Virus record (IMG/VR): IMGVR_UViG_3300009157_000003
Location: 1 to 64,000 of that record
Origin: a virus
DNA: 64,000 nucleotides
Strand: one strand, 5' to 3'
The notes under the pieces are model-generated. The model saw nothing but the letters and a program-made list of their open reading frames with translations, searched no databases and had not been told where the DNA came from. Shown here piece after piece: positions 32,213 through 41,407 of this stretch (its first letter is position 1; the number at the start of each line of letters is the position of its first letter). The position numbers and the translations under genes are program-made.

Positions 32213-32955
32213 TAGAAGCGAATCCCGCCGAACGCGCTGCCCTGTCCGGACGCGAGCGCGGGCGTGGTGTACGACCCGCCGCCGTACACGCCCGGGGTAC
32301 TGGACGCGCCCCGATTCTGGTACGCCTTGATGAAGTCGGTGAGCATCATGCCTGCGTCTTCGCCGAACTGCGCGGACCGGTTGGCGTTGGCCTCGCCCTG
32401 CTGGAATTGAAGCTGCTGCTGATTGAGCGATCGCCCCATCAGGGCATCGAGCGAGCCCATCGACGCGGCGAGGCCCTGCTGACCCGCGCCGCTCGCCGAG
32501 AGCCCCAACTGCGCGGCGGATCCGGCGGCGCCCGCGCGCATCATCGGCGCGAGATTGCCGAGCCGTCCGGCTTTGTCCCGGGCGAGGTTCGCGCTGGCGA
32601 CGTCCCGCGAGGCGCCGCGCACGCCGGAGCGATCGAGATTGCTCTCGGCGCCGCGATAGATGTCGGTGATCTCGGAGCGCTCCGGCGCCGTCGTCGATCG
32701 CAGCGCCGCGCGATCGCCCGTGAGGAGCCGCGAGTAGAAGTCCCCCGACTGCTGGACGAGCGGCATCCCGGTTTGGAAGAGTTGCGCGCCTTGTTGCTGC
32801 TGTTGCTGCGCGCCCGCCGTTTGCGCGGTCCGGAGCGGTGCGTCGGCGGCCATCGCCTTCTTCTGGGCGTTGGACTTTTTCTTCGCGGAGATCGCCCCGC
32901 CGACGGCGCTGATGCCACTGGCGATGAGCGGGATGAACGGAATGACCGCAGGCAT
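32212..32955 (-). CDS. internal virion or ejection-type protein with hydrophobic N-terminus, 247 aa
   Basis: The first 22 residues (PAVIPFIPLIASGISAVGGA) are hydrophobic and glycine-rich and are followed by KKKSNAQKK. A Gln-rich stretch and alpha-helical, Ala/Gly/Arg-rich body follow. Similar small proteins lie with larger internal proteins in podoviruses. No catalytic motif seen. Confidence 0.55.
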   Translation of the reverse strand: MPAVIPFIPLIASGISAVGGAISAKKKSNAQKKAMAADAPLRTAQTAGAQQQQQQGAQLFQTGMPLVQQSGDFYSRLLTGDRAALRSTTAPERSEITDIYRGAESNLDRSGVRGASRDVASANLARDKAGRLGNLAPMMRAGAAGSAAQLGLSASGAGQQGLAASMGSLDALMGRSLNQQQLQFQQGEANANRSAQFGEDAGMMLTDFIKAYQNRGASSTPGVYGGGSYTTPALASGQGSAFGGIRF

Positions 32956-33429
32956 CTAGGTCTCCGCGAGGGGCGTCGCGGGCACGGGCACCCGCAGTTG
33001 AAACAGCGTGCCGGGGATCGCCTGAAACCCGGCCGTCTCCAGGAGCGTCGCGATCCCCGCCGACGGGGCGATCGTGAGCGCGGCGGGAATGTCCGCGCGC
33101 TGGAGCGTTTCGATCATGCCACTGAGGAGCTTGGCGGCGACGATGCCGGTACGGCCGCGATGCGCCGGGCTGACCCACACGCCTTCCAGGTGCACGGTGT
33201 TCAGCGCCATCCACGACGCGATGATCACGCCGTCCTGCTCGACGACGACGAGCATCGTGAACTGGGGATTGAGGACTTCCCCGGCGGCGCTACGGTACGC
33301 CCCGTCTAGCCCGACGTAGTGCGCGAGTTCGCCCTTCGCGATCTTGGCGTCCCACTCTTCCGGCGCGATCACCCGGACGGTGTACGTCCCGGGCGCCGTT
33401 GGGGGCGGGGCCAGCGCGTCAGTTGACAT
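32956..33429 (-). CDS. GNAT-type N-acetyltransferase, 157 aa
   Basis: ATG 33429 lies 11 bases after a TACACT element and lacks a ribosome-binding site; a GTG at 33450 in the same frame is an alternative. VHLEGVWVSPAHRGRTGIVAAKLL carries the acetyl-CoA-binding R-G-x-G loop and helix. The C-terminus (IATLLETAGFQ) is also typical. It sits among virion genes, so it may modify a capsid or host protein. Confidence 0.7.
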   Translation of the reverse strand: MSTDALAPPPTAPGTYTVRVIAPEEWDAKIAKGELAHYVGLDGAYRSAAGEVLNPQFTMLVVVEQDGVIIASWMALNTVHLEGVWVSPAHRGRTGIVAAKLLSGMIETLQRADIPAALTIAPSAGIATLLETAGFQAIPGTLFQLRVPVPATPLAET

Positions 33430-33440
33430 CTCGGGCCGAA

Positions 33441-33449
33441 AGTGTAACA
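33441..33449 (-). promoter_or_regulatory. extended -10 element (TGTTACACT) before a leaderless-type start
   Basis: On the - strand TGT-TACACT ends 11 bases before ATG 33429, with no ribosome-binding site between. Transcription would start within a few bases of the ATG. One of seven matching leftward sites. Confidence 0.55.
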
Positions 33450-33466
33450 CCCGCCGACCGCAGCAG

Positions 33467-34168
33467 CTAGTCGGGGATGCCGCCGTCCACCTGATAGTTG
33501 GCGGGGAACACCTGGAGCATCTGCGTCCCCATCGTCTGAAGGAACGCGCCTTTGGACGTGAACACGTCGTACGCGCGGAAGAGCGTCTCGCCCGGGACTT
33601 GGAAGGTGAGCTTGTCGTTCGAGATCGCGCCCGAGGGGTTCTTCTGGCGCCCGGCGGTGAACCCGGCCTGTTGGAGATGCCAGATCATCCGGCGCAGGAG
33701 TTCGGCGGCGTTGGCGTCGCGCGTGGGGAGATCCACCGTCGGGGCGCGGAGCGCGGAGAACTCCTGCCCGGTACCGCAGACGATCATCCCCGCGGTGACG
33801 GGGGTGAGCGACGATCCGGCCGGGACGTGCCCGTTCGCCCCGGCGTTCGCACAGCCGTTCGCGCCCTGCCCGTCGTCGGTGCCGCCGCCCCCCTCGCCGT
33901 CCGGGCCGCCGCCGCCGACCGGCGTGCCGCTATCCCCCTCGGCCGTGTCCTTGCCCCCGGCGGCGAGCGCCTGCTGGATGTTCTCGTTGGCGTTCGTGAG
34001 GTCCGACGAGAGTTGGGTGATCGTCGTCGCCTGATCGCGGATGATCGTGTTGGCCGCGTCGAGCCCCTCTTCCAGGTTGACGACGCGATCCCAGAGTTTG
34101 ATGAGGGACTGCTGCGCGGCGCGGTCGGTGACTTGGTTGACGTCGGGGTGGGTGCGGCGCGAGGCCAT
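33467..34168 (-). CDS. virion-region protein with coiled coil and conserved C-terminal domain, 233 aa
   Basis: An N-terminal helical coiled coil (about 15-70), a Gly/Asp-rich linker, and a globular C-terminal domain (residues 110-233) with KGAFLQTMGTQMLQVFP. Likely a structural or tail-associated protein. A 34-base AT-rich gap (34169-34202) separates it from the nozzle-like gene upstream. No family recognised. Confidence 0.5.
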   Translation of the reverse strand: MASRRTHPDVNQVTDRAAQQSLIKLWDRVVNLEEGLDAANTIIRDQATTITQLSSDLTNANENIQQALAAGGKDTAEGDSGTPVGGGGPDGEGGGGTDDGQGANGCANAGANGHVPAGSSLTPVTAGMIVCGTGQEFSALRAPTVDLPTRDANAAELLRRMIWHLQQAGFTAGRQKNPSGAISNDKLTFQVPGETLFRAYDVFTSKGAFLQTMGTQMLQVFPANYQVDGGIPD

Positions 34169-34202
34169 CGATATAGCTCAATATATATTCAGCTACATTG
34201 GC

Positions 34203-37200
34203 CTAGGCCGACCCACCCGATCGCGCCGCCGCGATCGTCGCATTCGTCATCCCGCGCGTCGGGTCGAGATCATCGTTTCCAAACGGCTGCCGCAGCACCG
34301 GCTCGCCGCCGAGGAAATTCTGCACGGTGATCTGGGTCTCCTCGCGGTACAGCCAGAAGGGTTCCGCCGACGTGAGGATGTACTTGTACAGGATCCCATT
34401 CCGGGGCTGCATCGGGACGAAGCGCTTGATCTTCTGCCCGCCGGTCGAGGGGATCACGTAGGTGTTGGTGACGACGGCGCCGGTCGCTTGGTTCAGGGTG
34501 ATCTCGATGTCGAGCGTAACGTCGGCCGTGGACTTCAGCGTGATCATGCCTTCGACGAGATAGTGGAAGCCGGACATGCCGTGATCGACCTGCTGGGTCT
34601 CCCAGCGGGTCAGCGCGAACGGCTCCTCGTCGAAGATCGGGCGGATCGTGTACAGCCGCGACGGGTGAAAGTCGGACGGGAAGAACCGGAACACGCGCCC
34701 GAGGATCTGCGGGAAGCTCACCTGGACGACGGAGCGCCCGTTCGCCTGCACCTGGATCGTCGTCGAGGTCACGCCATCGACCTCGATCGCGACGTCCTTT
34801 ACTTCGTTGAAGGTGTCGATCTCGAACACGACCCCCTTCAGGTACTTGTCCGCTTGCGTGCCGAGGATCGTGAACGGTTGATTCCAGTTCGCCTGCTCGG
34901 AGGGCTCCTCGATCAGGTGCCAGCGGTGATCGTAGAGCAGGCCCGGGTTGAGATCGGTCGCGGTGAAATGGAAGACGTGCCCGCGGCCCCAGGGGAGCGT
35001 GAGGTGCACGACGCGGCGGCCGTTGGCGGTGACGTTCCACCACGCCGCGCCGGTCTCCGGGTTGGTCAGGATGACGCCATCGACCTCGACGACGATCGTC
35101 TTCGTCTGCCCGTTCGTGTCGCAGTAGAGATCGAGCCCGGTGTAGTACTGATCCCACTTGTTCTCGAAGTGAATGTCCCACCCGGCGATGCGCGGCGGCT
35201 CGGCGACGAAGATCCAATCGGCCCGGTACAGGAGCCACGCGAGGCACTGATCGTCGGGGCGGATCCGGACCATGTTCGTCGGGACCGCCGCCCACGTGTA
35301 CTTCTTCTTGTGACGGCCGTCGTGGTTGACGTCGAGCGTCGCGATGGTGGAGATGACGCCGTTGAAATCGCGCTCGATGATAATCGATCGGGTGATCCCG
35401 CCGGTGTCGCAGTCGAGGGTGATCCCGCTGACGTAGCACTCGTCGGGATGGCCGAGGTCGTCCCAGGTGGTGACGCGGTTGATGGTGAGATCGGGCTGCG
35501 GGCTGACCGACGTCCCGACTTGGTACAACTCGGGCGGCGTGGTCGAGGCGGACCACTGAATGCGCGTGGCGACGGATCGCGCACGCTGCGGCCCGTTCAG
35601 ATCGCCGTAGAAGGAGTCGAGGATCGCGCGCTTGCGTCCGGCGGCCGCGGTGAGCGTCTGCGGGTTGTTCGTGACCGCGAGCCCGTTCAGCGAGTTGGTG
35701 ATCGTCAACTCGATGTCGTGCGAGTCGAGGTCGAGGATCTGATCGCCGAGCAGCTTCTCCTCGCGCGGGCGGCCGTAGTCTTCCGATCGCGTTTGGAGAT
35801 CGACCTCGATGGGATCGCCGTCGTCGCTGTCGCCTTCGTTCGTGTAGAAATCCCCGCCGTTGTTCTCCCCGAGGATCAGGTGCATGTCGTCGGGGTCGGT
35901 CGTCTCGGCGTACAGCGCGGCGTTCGGACGGCTAAAGGTGGCGTGCCGCCACTGCTTCGCCTCGACACAGAGGATGAGGACCTGCCGCTCGCCGCCGGTG
36001 TCCTGGTAGCCGAACCACAACTCGCGGCGGTACACCGTGAGGCGGATCGCGGTCGGCACCGTGAGATTGATCGGCAGGAGCCCGTGCACGCTCTCCCCAC
36101 GGAAGAGCGGCTCGATCTCGTCGGAGAGGCAGGATTCGGGGCCGCCGCCGGTCGCGTAGATGCCGTCGGTCGCGACGATGAACATCGCGCCCATGCCGAC
36201 GGCGAGACCCCAGCGGGAGGCGAGCCCGCGCTGGCACGCGCTCGGCGCGGACGTGATCCCGCGGCCGCCCGAGAGATTCGGGTAGATGGTGTACCCGCGG
36301 TCGCGACTGAAGACGTACGGCTGGCCGCCGTACACACACCCGCTCATCAGTTCTTCGGACGGCGAGCAGACCTCATCGACGAGATCCGGCGGCCAGTGAT
36401 CGGGCTCATCAGGAATGCAGGCGTACAAGTGGCCGGGGCGATGCGGATCGCCGAGCGCGAACAGCATCCCGTTTACCGGCCCGAAGAGGATCGGCACCGG
36501 TTGCGCGAGGACCGTGGTCCCGGCGTCATCGACGGTCGCCACGGGTTGGAAGTGATCGATCTCCAGGGTCGCGGACGCTTCGATCGTTGTATCCGTTTCG
36601 TTGTCGGTGAACGTCCCGCCGTCGCTCGTGTTCACCCCGGCGAAGCCCCAGTCGGTGACGAACGTGCCGCCGCGGCGATAGAAGCGCTGGCGGATCGCGC
36701 TGTCGCCGAAGGCCGCGGGATCGACGATGATGCCGCGCCGCAGGCTGTCCTGCCAGAGGCTCTCGGCCATGATCGGCGACGGGTTGCCCTCGGCGCCGGT
36801 GCGCGGATCGTAGTTGGTGTAGCGGTAGTCGTACGACTGACTCGCCGGATCCATCGTGTCCGGGCCGCGGCCGCCGGTCAGATAAATATCCGCGAGGGTG
36901 ACGGCGACGGCTTCGTCCGCCCCGTTCGCCGCCTGGATGTACAGGATCAAGCCGGTGACCGTGCTCCAGTTGCGCGACGCGGAGCCGCCGAAGCGCTGGA
37001 AGTCCCCGCGGCGGAGCGGGATCCCCACCTTGCCGAACTCGACGAACTCGGCCGCGGCGCCGCCCGCTTGCGCGGATTTGGATCGCGCCGGATCGCGCTG
37101 CGCCATGAACGCCGAATTGGCGCGCTTGACCGCTTTGCCGGTGACCTCGGCGAACCCGCGCAGGCGCGACTGCTGATTGAGCGCTTCCTGCCGGATCCCC

Positions 37201-38192
37201 TTGATGCGTGCGGTCTCGGCGGTGGTGATCTGCGACTGCCGCTTGCCGATGACGTCGGTGAAGTCTTCGGGCCGGAAGGACTTCACGTAGAACTCGTCGT
37301 TGACGTCGGTCTCGGTACCCGGCAGGACCGACGTCGAGAACACCGACGAGACGACGAAGTACAGCCGGAACTCCGCGATCATCCACGGCGGCACGTACCG
37401 GCAGATCAGGTGAATGATGTCGTCGTCGGTCGCCGGGAGCGCGCCCACCAGATCGAGGTTGCGTGTGAGATCGATCCCGAAGAACGACCAGTACCCATTC
37501 TTCGCGTCGAGCGCGGCGCCGGGGTTGAGCGTGAACTCGCCCGCGGTCGGGCCGCCCGTCGGGACGTCGGTATCGACCGGCGGGTCGGAGTAGTTCGTCC
37601 CGGCGTTGGGCGTCCACGCGGCGGAGTTGGTGCCGTCGCTCGCGGTGATCGTCGCGATCATCGTCTTGTTCTCGGCGGCCAGCGTGGTGGTGGCGGCGAC
37701 GGTCGGCGCCGGGAGGCCAATCTCCAGGTCGAGCCCATCGGCGCGCACTTTTCGCATGCGATCCGAATCCGCGACGAACGTCCAGGGATCCCCACTGAGC
37801 GGCGGCCGGTGCGGGAGGAGCGTCAGGGGATCGCCGGAGTACCCGGCGTCGATCTGCGTGAGCGCGCCGCTCGCGCCGATGTAGAGCGCGCTGTCCACGC
37901 CCCACACGCGCGTGAAGTTTCCGGCTTCCGGATCGTTCATCCGGATCACCGAGTGCGCGACGAGGCCGCCCGTGGTGGCGATGTTCGTGAGCCCCGAGCG
38001 CCCGGTGAGCTTGCCGGATCCCGGGTCGTAGTAGACGTTGGTGAGGATCGAGTACTGCCCGGGCTGGAGCTTCTCGGTGTCCGCGACGAGATTCAGCCCG
38101 CCGACCCCGAAGACGAAGACGGGGGTCTCAAACGGCGTGTCGATGCCGGTCGAGACGATCGGGCGTCCCGGCGCAGACTGTTGCTCGGGCAT
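34203..38192 (-). CDS. large tail nozzle-like protein, 1329 aa
   Basis: The N-terminus (GQYSILTNVYYDPGSGKLTGRSGL) and the middle (GLASRWGLAVGMGAMFIVATDGIYATGGG) match the beta-propeller architecture of podovirus tail-nozzle or DNA-stabilisation proteins such as T7 gp12 or P22 gp10. The C-terminal third is built of repeated beta-sandwich modules (NxDxxDxFxL-like, e.g. GVVFEIDTFNEVKDVAIEVDG and LDLYCDTNGQTKTIVVEVDG). Start ATG 38192. Function by analogy: closes the tail and anchors fibres. Confidence 0.65.
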   Translation of the reverse strand: MPEQQSAPGRPIVSTGIDTPFETPVFVFGVGGLNLVADTEKLQPGQYSILTNVYYDPGSGKLTGRSGLTNIATTGGLVAHSVIRMNDPEAGNFTRVWGVDSALYIGASGALTQIDAGYSGDPLTLLPHRPPLSGDPWTFVADSDRMRKVRADGLDLEIGLPAPTVAATTTLAAENKTMIATITASDGTNSAAWTPNAGTNYSDPPVDTDVPTGGPTAGEFTLNPGAALDAKNGYWSFFGIDLTRNLDLVGALPATDDDIIHLICRYVPPWMIAEFRLYFVVSSVFSTSVLPGTETDVNDEFYVKSFRPEDFTDVIGKRQSQITTAETARIKGIRQEALNQQSRLRGFAEVTGKAVKRANSAFMAQRDPARSKSAQAGGAAAEFVEFGKVGIPLRRGDFQRFGGSASRNWSTVTGLILYIQAANGADEAVAVTLADIYLTGGRGPDTMDPASQSYDYRYTNYDPRTGAEGNPSPIMAESLWQDSLRRGIIVDPAAFGDSAIRQRFYRRGGTFVTDWGFAGVNTSDGGTFTDNETDTTIEASATLEIDHFQPVATVDDAGTTVLAQPVPILFGPVNGMLFALGDPHRPGHLYACIPDEPDHWPPDLVDEVCSPSEELMSGCVYGGQPYVFSRDRGYTIYPNLSGGRGITSAPSACQRGLASRWGLAVGMGAMFIVATDGIYATGGGPESCLSDEIEPLFRGESVHGLLPINLTVPTAIRLTVYRRELWFGYQDTGGERQVLILCVEAKQWRHATFSRPNAALYAETTDPDDMHLILGENNGGDFYTNEGDSDDGDPIEVDLQTRSEDYGRPREEKLLGDQILDLDSHDIELTITNSLNGLAVTNNPQTLTAAAGRKRAILDSFYGDLNGPQRARSVATRIQWSASTTPPELYQVGTSVSPQPDLTINRVTTWDDLGHPDECYVSGITLDCDTGGITRSIIIERDFNGVISTIATLDVNHDGRHKKKYTWAAVPTNMVRIRPDDQCLAWLLYRADWIFVAEPPRIAGWDIHFENKWDQYYTGLDLYCDTNGQTKTIVVEVDGVILTNPETGAAWWNVTANGRRVVHLTLPWGRGHVFHFTATDLNPGLLYDHRWHLIEEPSEQANWNQPFTILGTQADKYLKGVVFEIDTFNEVKDVAIEVDGVTSTTIQVQANGRSVVQVSFPQILGRVFRFFPSDFHPSRLYTIRPIFDEEPFALTRWETQQVDHGMSGFHYLVEGMITLKSTADVTLDIEITLNQATGAVVTNTYVIPSTGGQKIKRFVPMQPRNGILYKYILTSAEPFWLYREETQITVQNFLGGEPVLRQPFGNDDLDPTRGMTNATIAAARSGGSA

Positions 38193-38207
38193 AGGGCCGC
38201 CCGTAGT

Positions 38208-38876
38208 CTACGACGACCAGCCGGTCAAGAGAATCTCGGCGATCTCCTGGCCGAGGACGTAGCGCTGTTCGCAGTACTGGGCGCGCTCGGGGGATTTGCC
38301 CCGGCCGTCCTTCCCGAAGAGGTCCGCGAGGGTGCCGTACTTGCTCGCCGCGGCGGTGAATTCGGCGACGCAGTTGATCTCGATCCCCGAGCCGTCGAGG
38401 TCCTCGCCCTGCGCGACGTACAGGAGTTCGAGCGTGCCGGGGACGTCGGGCGGCGGCGCGATCTTCACCTGAAGGACGGGCGAGTCGTAGTCCAGGTAGT
38501 ACCCCGGCGTGCCGTAGGTGTTCGGCCACAGGGGCTCGCCGTGATCGAGTTCGAAGCTGTCGGCGCGGACGAGCGAGCGAATGGTCCCGTCGTCGCCGCG
38601 CCACACGAGATCGGCGGTGAGGAGCCAGTCCTGCGGGAGCGTGACGACGGAGGTACCCACCGGGACCTTCGGCACGGGCGATCCGCCTTGCGGCAGGAGC
38701 GGCAACTGCGCGACGGAGATCAGCAGCTTGGTCTGCTTGAGGAAGCGATTGGTGCGCTCGTTCAGCCGGTGGAGGACTTCGGCGGCGGTCCACAGACCGG
38801 ACGGGAACGTGGCGCCCTGATCGCGCGGTTCGAGCAGGACCGATTGGATCTCGTCGAGGATCTGCGCGTCGGTCAT
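38208..38876 (-). CDS. tail tubular protein A/connector-like protein, 222 aa
   Basis: Helix, then strands, with WTAAEVLHRLNERTNRFL and a beta-rich middle (TLPQDWLLTADLVWRG). It resembles the gene at 38873 and the one at 48308 in fold order (helical start, WR-containing strand, then long helix at the end), typical of T7 gp11-like tail adaptors that join the head connector to the nozzle. Overlaps the next gene by ATGA. Confidence 0.55.
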   Translation of the reverse strand: MTDAQILDEIQSVLLEPRDQGATFPSGLWTAAEVLHRLNERTNRFLKQTKLLISVAQLPLLPQGGSPVPKVPVGTSVVTLPQDWLLTADLVWRGDDGTIRSLVRADSFELDHGEPLWPNTYGTPGYYLDYDSPVLQVKIAPPPDVPGTLELLYVAQGEDLDGSGIEINCVAEFTAAASKYGTLADLFGKDGRGKSPERAQYCEQRYVLGQEIAEILLTGWSS

Positions 38877-39583
38877 GATCGCGTGCCTGGGAGCGTCACC
38901 GGCTCGGTCGGCACGGTGAGGCGTTTCAACTGCCGGTTATCGAGCCCCATGAACGTACGGTACATCTGACTCGCTTTGATCAGGCCATTCTCCTCGGCGG
39001 CCGCGGCGAGGAACGCGCGGAAGTACGGCGCGGACGCCTGGAACCAGACGCCGCCCTTCGAGAGCGACAGGACGTGCAGGCAGTAGCCGAGCAGGGTCGA
39101 GATATCCGCCTCGGCGAGATCCACGAAGGATCCGTCGAGGAGGAGCACCGGCGTGTCGGCGACGCCTTCGACCGTGAGCGCGTTGTGCCCGAGCGCGTCC
39201 GCGGGCCAGATGTAGACGGAGCGGAGCGAGAGCGGGCACCACAGCATCGGCCGCGTCGGGACGGATCCGCCGGTGGCGGTCGTCTCCTGGCGCCAGCGCG
39301 GGCGGCCGTTATTGAGATCCTCCCGCGTCGTCGAGGACATCGGCTTCGTGTTGAAGCTGATCCGCATGCGGTAGAGGATCGCGTTCGGGAGCGAGTACTC
39401 GTACGCCGCGGGGTTGGTTGGGAGGACGACCGTCTGCCGCCAGCGGCCGGTGAGCGCGTTCCACTCGCGGAGGGCTTCGTTGATCGCGTCGTTGGCTTCG
39501 GTGACGGACCACCAGGGCACACCCTCGTACATCTCCTGGAGACGGGCGCGGAGTTGGGCGCGGGTGATCTGGGTGTACGGCAC
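38873..39583 (-). CDS. second tail adaptor/connector-like protein, 236 aa
   Basis: Opens with a helix (LRARLQEMYEGVPWWSVTEANDAINEALREWN) typical of tail-adaptor subunits, followed by beta strands and a long C-terminal helix (DISTLLGYCLHVLSLSKGG). Probably a paralogue of the 38208 product. It starts at GTG 39583. Its gene order, next to the 34203 nozzle-like gene, supports the role. Confidence 0.55.
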   Translation of the reverse strand: MPYTQITRAQLRARLQEMYEGVPWWSVTEANDAINEALREWNALTGRWRQTVVLPTNPAAYEYSLPNAILYRMRISFNTKPMSSTTREDLNNGRPRWRQETTATGGSVPTRPMLWCPLSLRSVYIWPADALGHNALTVEGVADTPVLLLDGSFVDLAEADISTLLGYCLHVLSLSKGGVWFQASAPYFRAFLAAAAEENGLIKASQMYRTFMGLDNRQLKRLTVPTEPVTLPGTRS

Positions 39584-39586
39584 CGG

Positions 39587-40753
39587 TTACGACCCCGGCA
39601 GCGACCCGAAGGTCAGCAGGCCGCGGCTGTACTTCCACTGCCGAATCGCGGCGGCCTGGGTGTAGATGTAGTGCGACATGCCGATCGCCTGCGTCGTCGT
39701 CGGCAGCGTCGTCGAGACCTGGACCTCGGCGCCGCCGTTGATCGAGCAGAAGACGGCGGTCCCGGCGGACGCGACGCGAATCTTGAAGCGGTACGCAGTC
39801 GAGGCGGCGATCGCCGCGATGTCCGCGCTCACCGTCTGTCCGGATCCATCGCCGGTGACGCACTTGAAGCCGGTGTCGCTCGCGGTGGTGGAGTACCGGA
39901 TGGCGACGAACTGCTTGGTCGGGGATTGCGTGTCGGTGTCGGTCCAGTTGACCGACGTCAGTCCTTGCCACCAGCGGATCGACGTGAGGGTGTCGGGCGA
40001 GCGCGCGATCCATTCGTAGGTCGGATCCCACCGCGTCTGCGCCTGATTGGTCGTCGCGGGCATCGCGAGGTTCCCGGCGGTCCCGGCGGAGGCTTGCGAC
40101 GCGAGATCCACGTACGGATTGTCCGCTTGGTTCGAGAGCGTCGCGCTGAAGCCCTGGACGAGGCTCGTGATCGCGACGAGGTACCCGGACGCGACGACCT
40201 GCGCGGTCCCCGAGGAGTCGGTCAGGTAGAACGAGATCGATCGGCGACCCACGCCGAACGCCAGCGCGCTGGGGTCGCCGGTCGGTGCCTTCCACGTGCC
40301 GTCGCCGAACCACGCGGTCGCGGACGTCGCGCCGCTGCCGCTGTTCAAATTAGTGACGGGGAGATTCCCGGTAACCTGCGTCGCGAGACTCACCTGTCCG
40401 GCCGAGAGCACGCCGGAGGTCAGGAGCGCGACACCGGATCCGGTCGCGCGTTTGAGGATCGCGCCGGTGATCCCGTTGTAGAGCGCGACTTCGCCATCGA
40501 CGGAGACGCCCGGGCCGGTGACGCCGCCCGCCGCCGGGACCTGTGTCCAGGTGTTCGTGGTGATGCACTGATAGAGGCCCGCGGACGCGCCGGTCTTGAA
40601 GAAGATCGACCGGATCGTGCACGTCGCCGGGAGCGTGCCGGAGCCGGGGACGACCATCGCGGGGTTCTGCGCGAGGAGGATCCCCGCGAAGAGCGCGAAG
40701 AGGGTCGCGACGAACGTGATCGCCACCGCGTGCCGCATGATCAAGCGTCCCAT
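39587..40753 (-). CDS. tail-fibre-like protein with signal peptide-like N-terminus, 388 aa
   Basis: The first 30 residues hold MRHAVAITFVATLFALFAGILLAQ, a classical hydrophobic export signal with A-x-A-like end (start may be the second Met, at 40738). Thereafter it is Thr/Ser/Gly-rich with VTGNLPVTNLNSG, a phage fibre motif, and beta-sandwich segments. The C-terminal half looks like a carbohydrate-binding domain. Its stop overlaps the next gene by TAATG. A signal on a fibre is unusual. Confidence 0.6.
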   Translation of the reverse strand: MGRLIMRHAVAITFVATLFALFAGILLAQNPAMVVPGSGTLPATCTIRSIFFKTGASAGLYQCITTNTWTQVPAAGGVTGPGVSVDGEVALYNGITGAILKRATGSGVALLTSGVLSAGQVSLATQVTGNLPVTNLNSGSGATSATAWFGDGTWKAPTGDPSALAFGVGRRSISFYLTDSSGTAQVVASGYLVAITSLVQGFSATLSNQADNPYVDLASQASAGTAGNLAMPATTNQAQTRWDPTYEWIARSPDTLTSIRWWQGLTSVNWTDTDTQSPTKQFVAIRYSTTASDTGFKCVTGDGSGQTVSADIAAIAASTAYRFKIRVASAGTAVFCSINGGAEVQVSTTLPTTTQAIGMSHYIYTQAAAIRQWKYSRGLLTFGSLPGS

Positions 40754-41094
40754 TAGTAGATCACCTGCGCGAGCACGACTTGCGTGCCGTTGTCGTCGAT
40801 GAAGAGGGTGACGGTGCGATTCGGCGAAACCCCGACGATGCTCACCTGGAGATCGTCGGCGTCGAGGACGTCGCCGGGGATCAGCACCCCGCCCACCACG
40901 ACGTCGAACGGGCCATTGTCGTCGTCGGCCCAGAAGGTGTACGCGCCGGTGAATTGATCGGCGGTGAACGGATTGGCGAGCGGGGTTTGATCGGCGTCGG
41001 CGAAGATCGTCGCAAAATTCTGGGTCCCGGCGAGGAAGACCGACAGCGTCGTGCCGGGCGACGGGGCGATCCCGGAGTACTGCTGCAAGGCCAT
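40753..41094 (-). CDS. small beta-rich fibre-associated protein, 113 aa
   Basis: Ala/Thr/Asp-rich beta sheet (LSVFLAGTQNFATIFADADQ, then DQFTGAYTFWADDDNGPFDVVVGG), as in the trimming or head-tail fibre accessory family found before many phage fibres. No cleavage signal. Its stop and the next ATG overlap. Confidence 0.55.
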   Translation of the reverse strand: MALQQYSGIAPSPGTTLSVFLAGTQNFATIFADADQTPLANPFTADQFTGAYTFWADDDNGPFDVVVGGVLIPGDVLDADDLQVSIVGVSPNRTVTLFIDDNGTQVVLAQVIY

Positions 41095-41107
41095 CGGATC
41101 CTCCGGA

Positions 41108-41404
41108 CTACTTCCCCTTCTCGACCGTCGCGGCGGGGAGCGACGGCGGCGGCGGCCCCGGGGGCGGCGCGACCTGAATCCGTCCCGTGTTGATCAGGTT
41201 GACGATCTCCTGCTGCACCGCGTGATCCGCGTGATGCGTCAGGTGATCTTCGAACAGGTGCCAGACGCCCCCGGCGATCGCGAACCCGATCGCGCCGAGG
41301 ATCATGATGCCGAGCCGCCCGCGCCAGTCTACATAGCGGCGCGGATGGAGCGGCCCGGTCCGCGCCTGGATGACGTCGTCGCCGGGGGGCGTGGGCTCGG
41401 GCAT
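41108..41404 (-). CDS. small single-pass membrane protein, 98 aa
   Basis: One hydrophobic segment (GIMILGAIGFAIAGGVWHLF, about 32-51) followed by a helical stretch and a Pro/Lys tail. The next upstream gene, the fibre at 41408, ends just before it. Could be a holin-like or fibre-anchoring protein; neither is established. Confidence 0.5.
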   Translation of the reverse strand: MPEPTPPGDDVIQARTGPLHPRRYVDWRGRLGIMILGAIGFAIAGGVWHLFEDHLTHHADHAVQQEIVNLINTGRIQVAPPPGPPPPSLPAATVEKGK

Positions 41405-41407
41405 AAA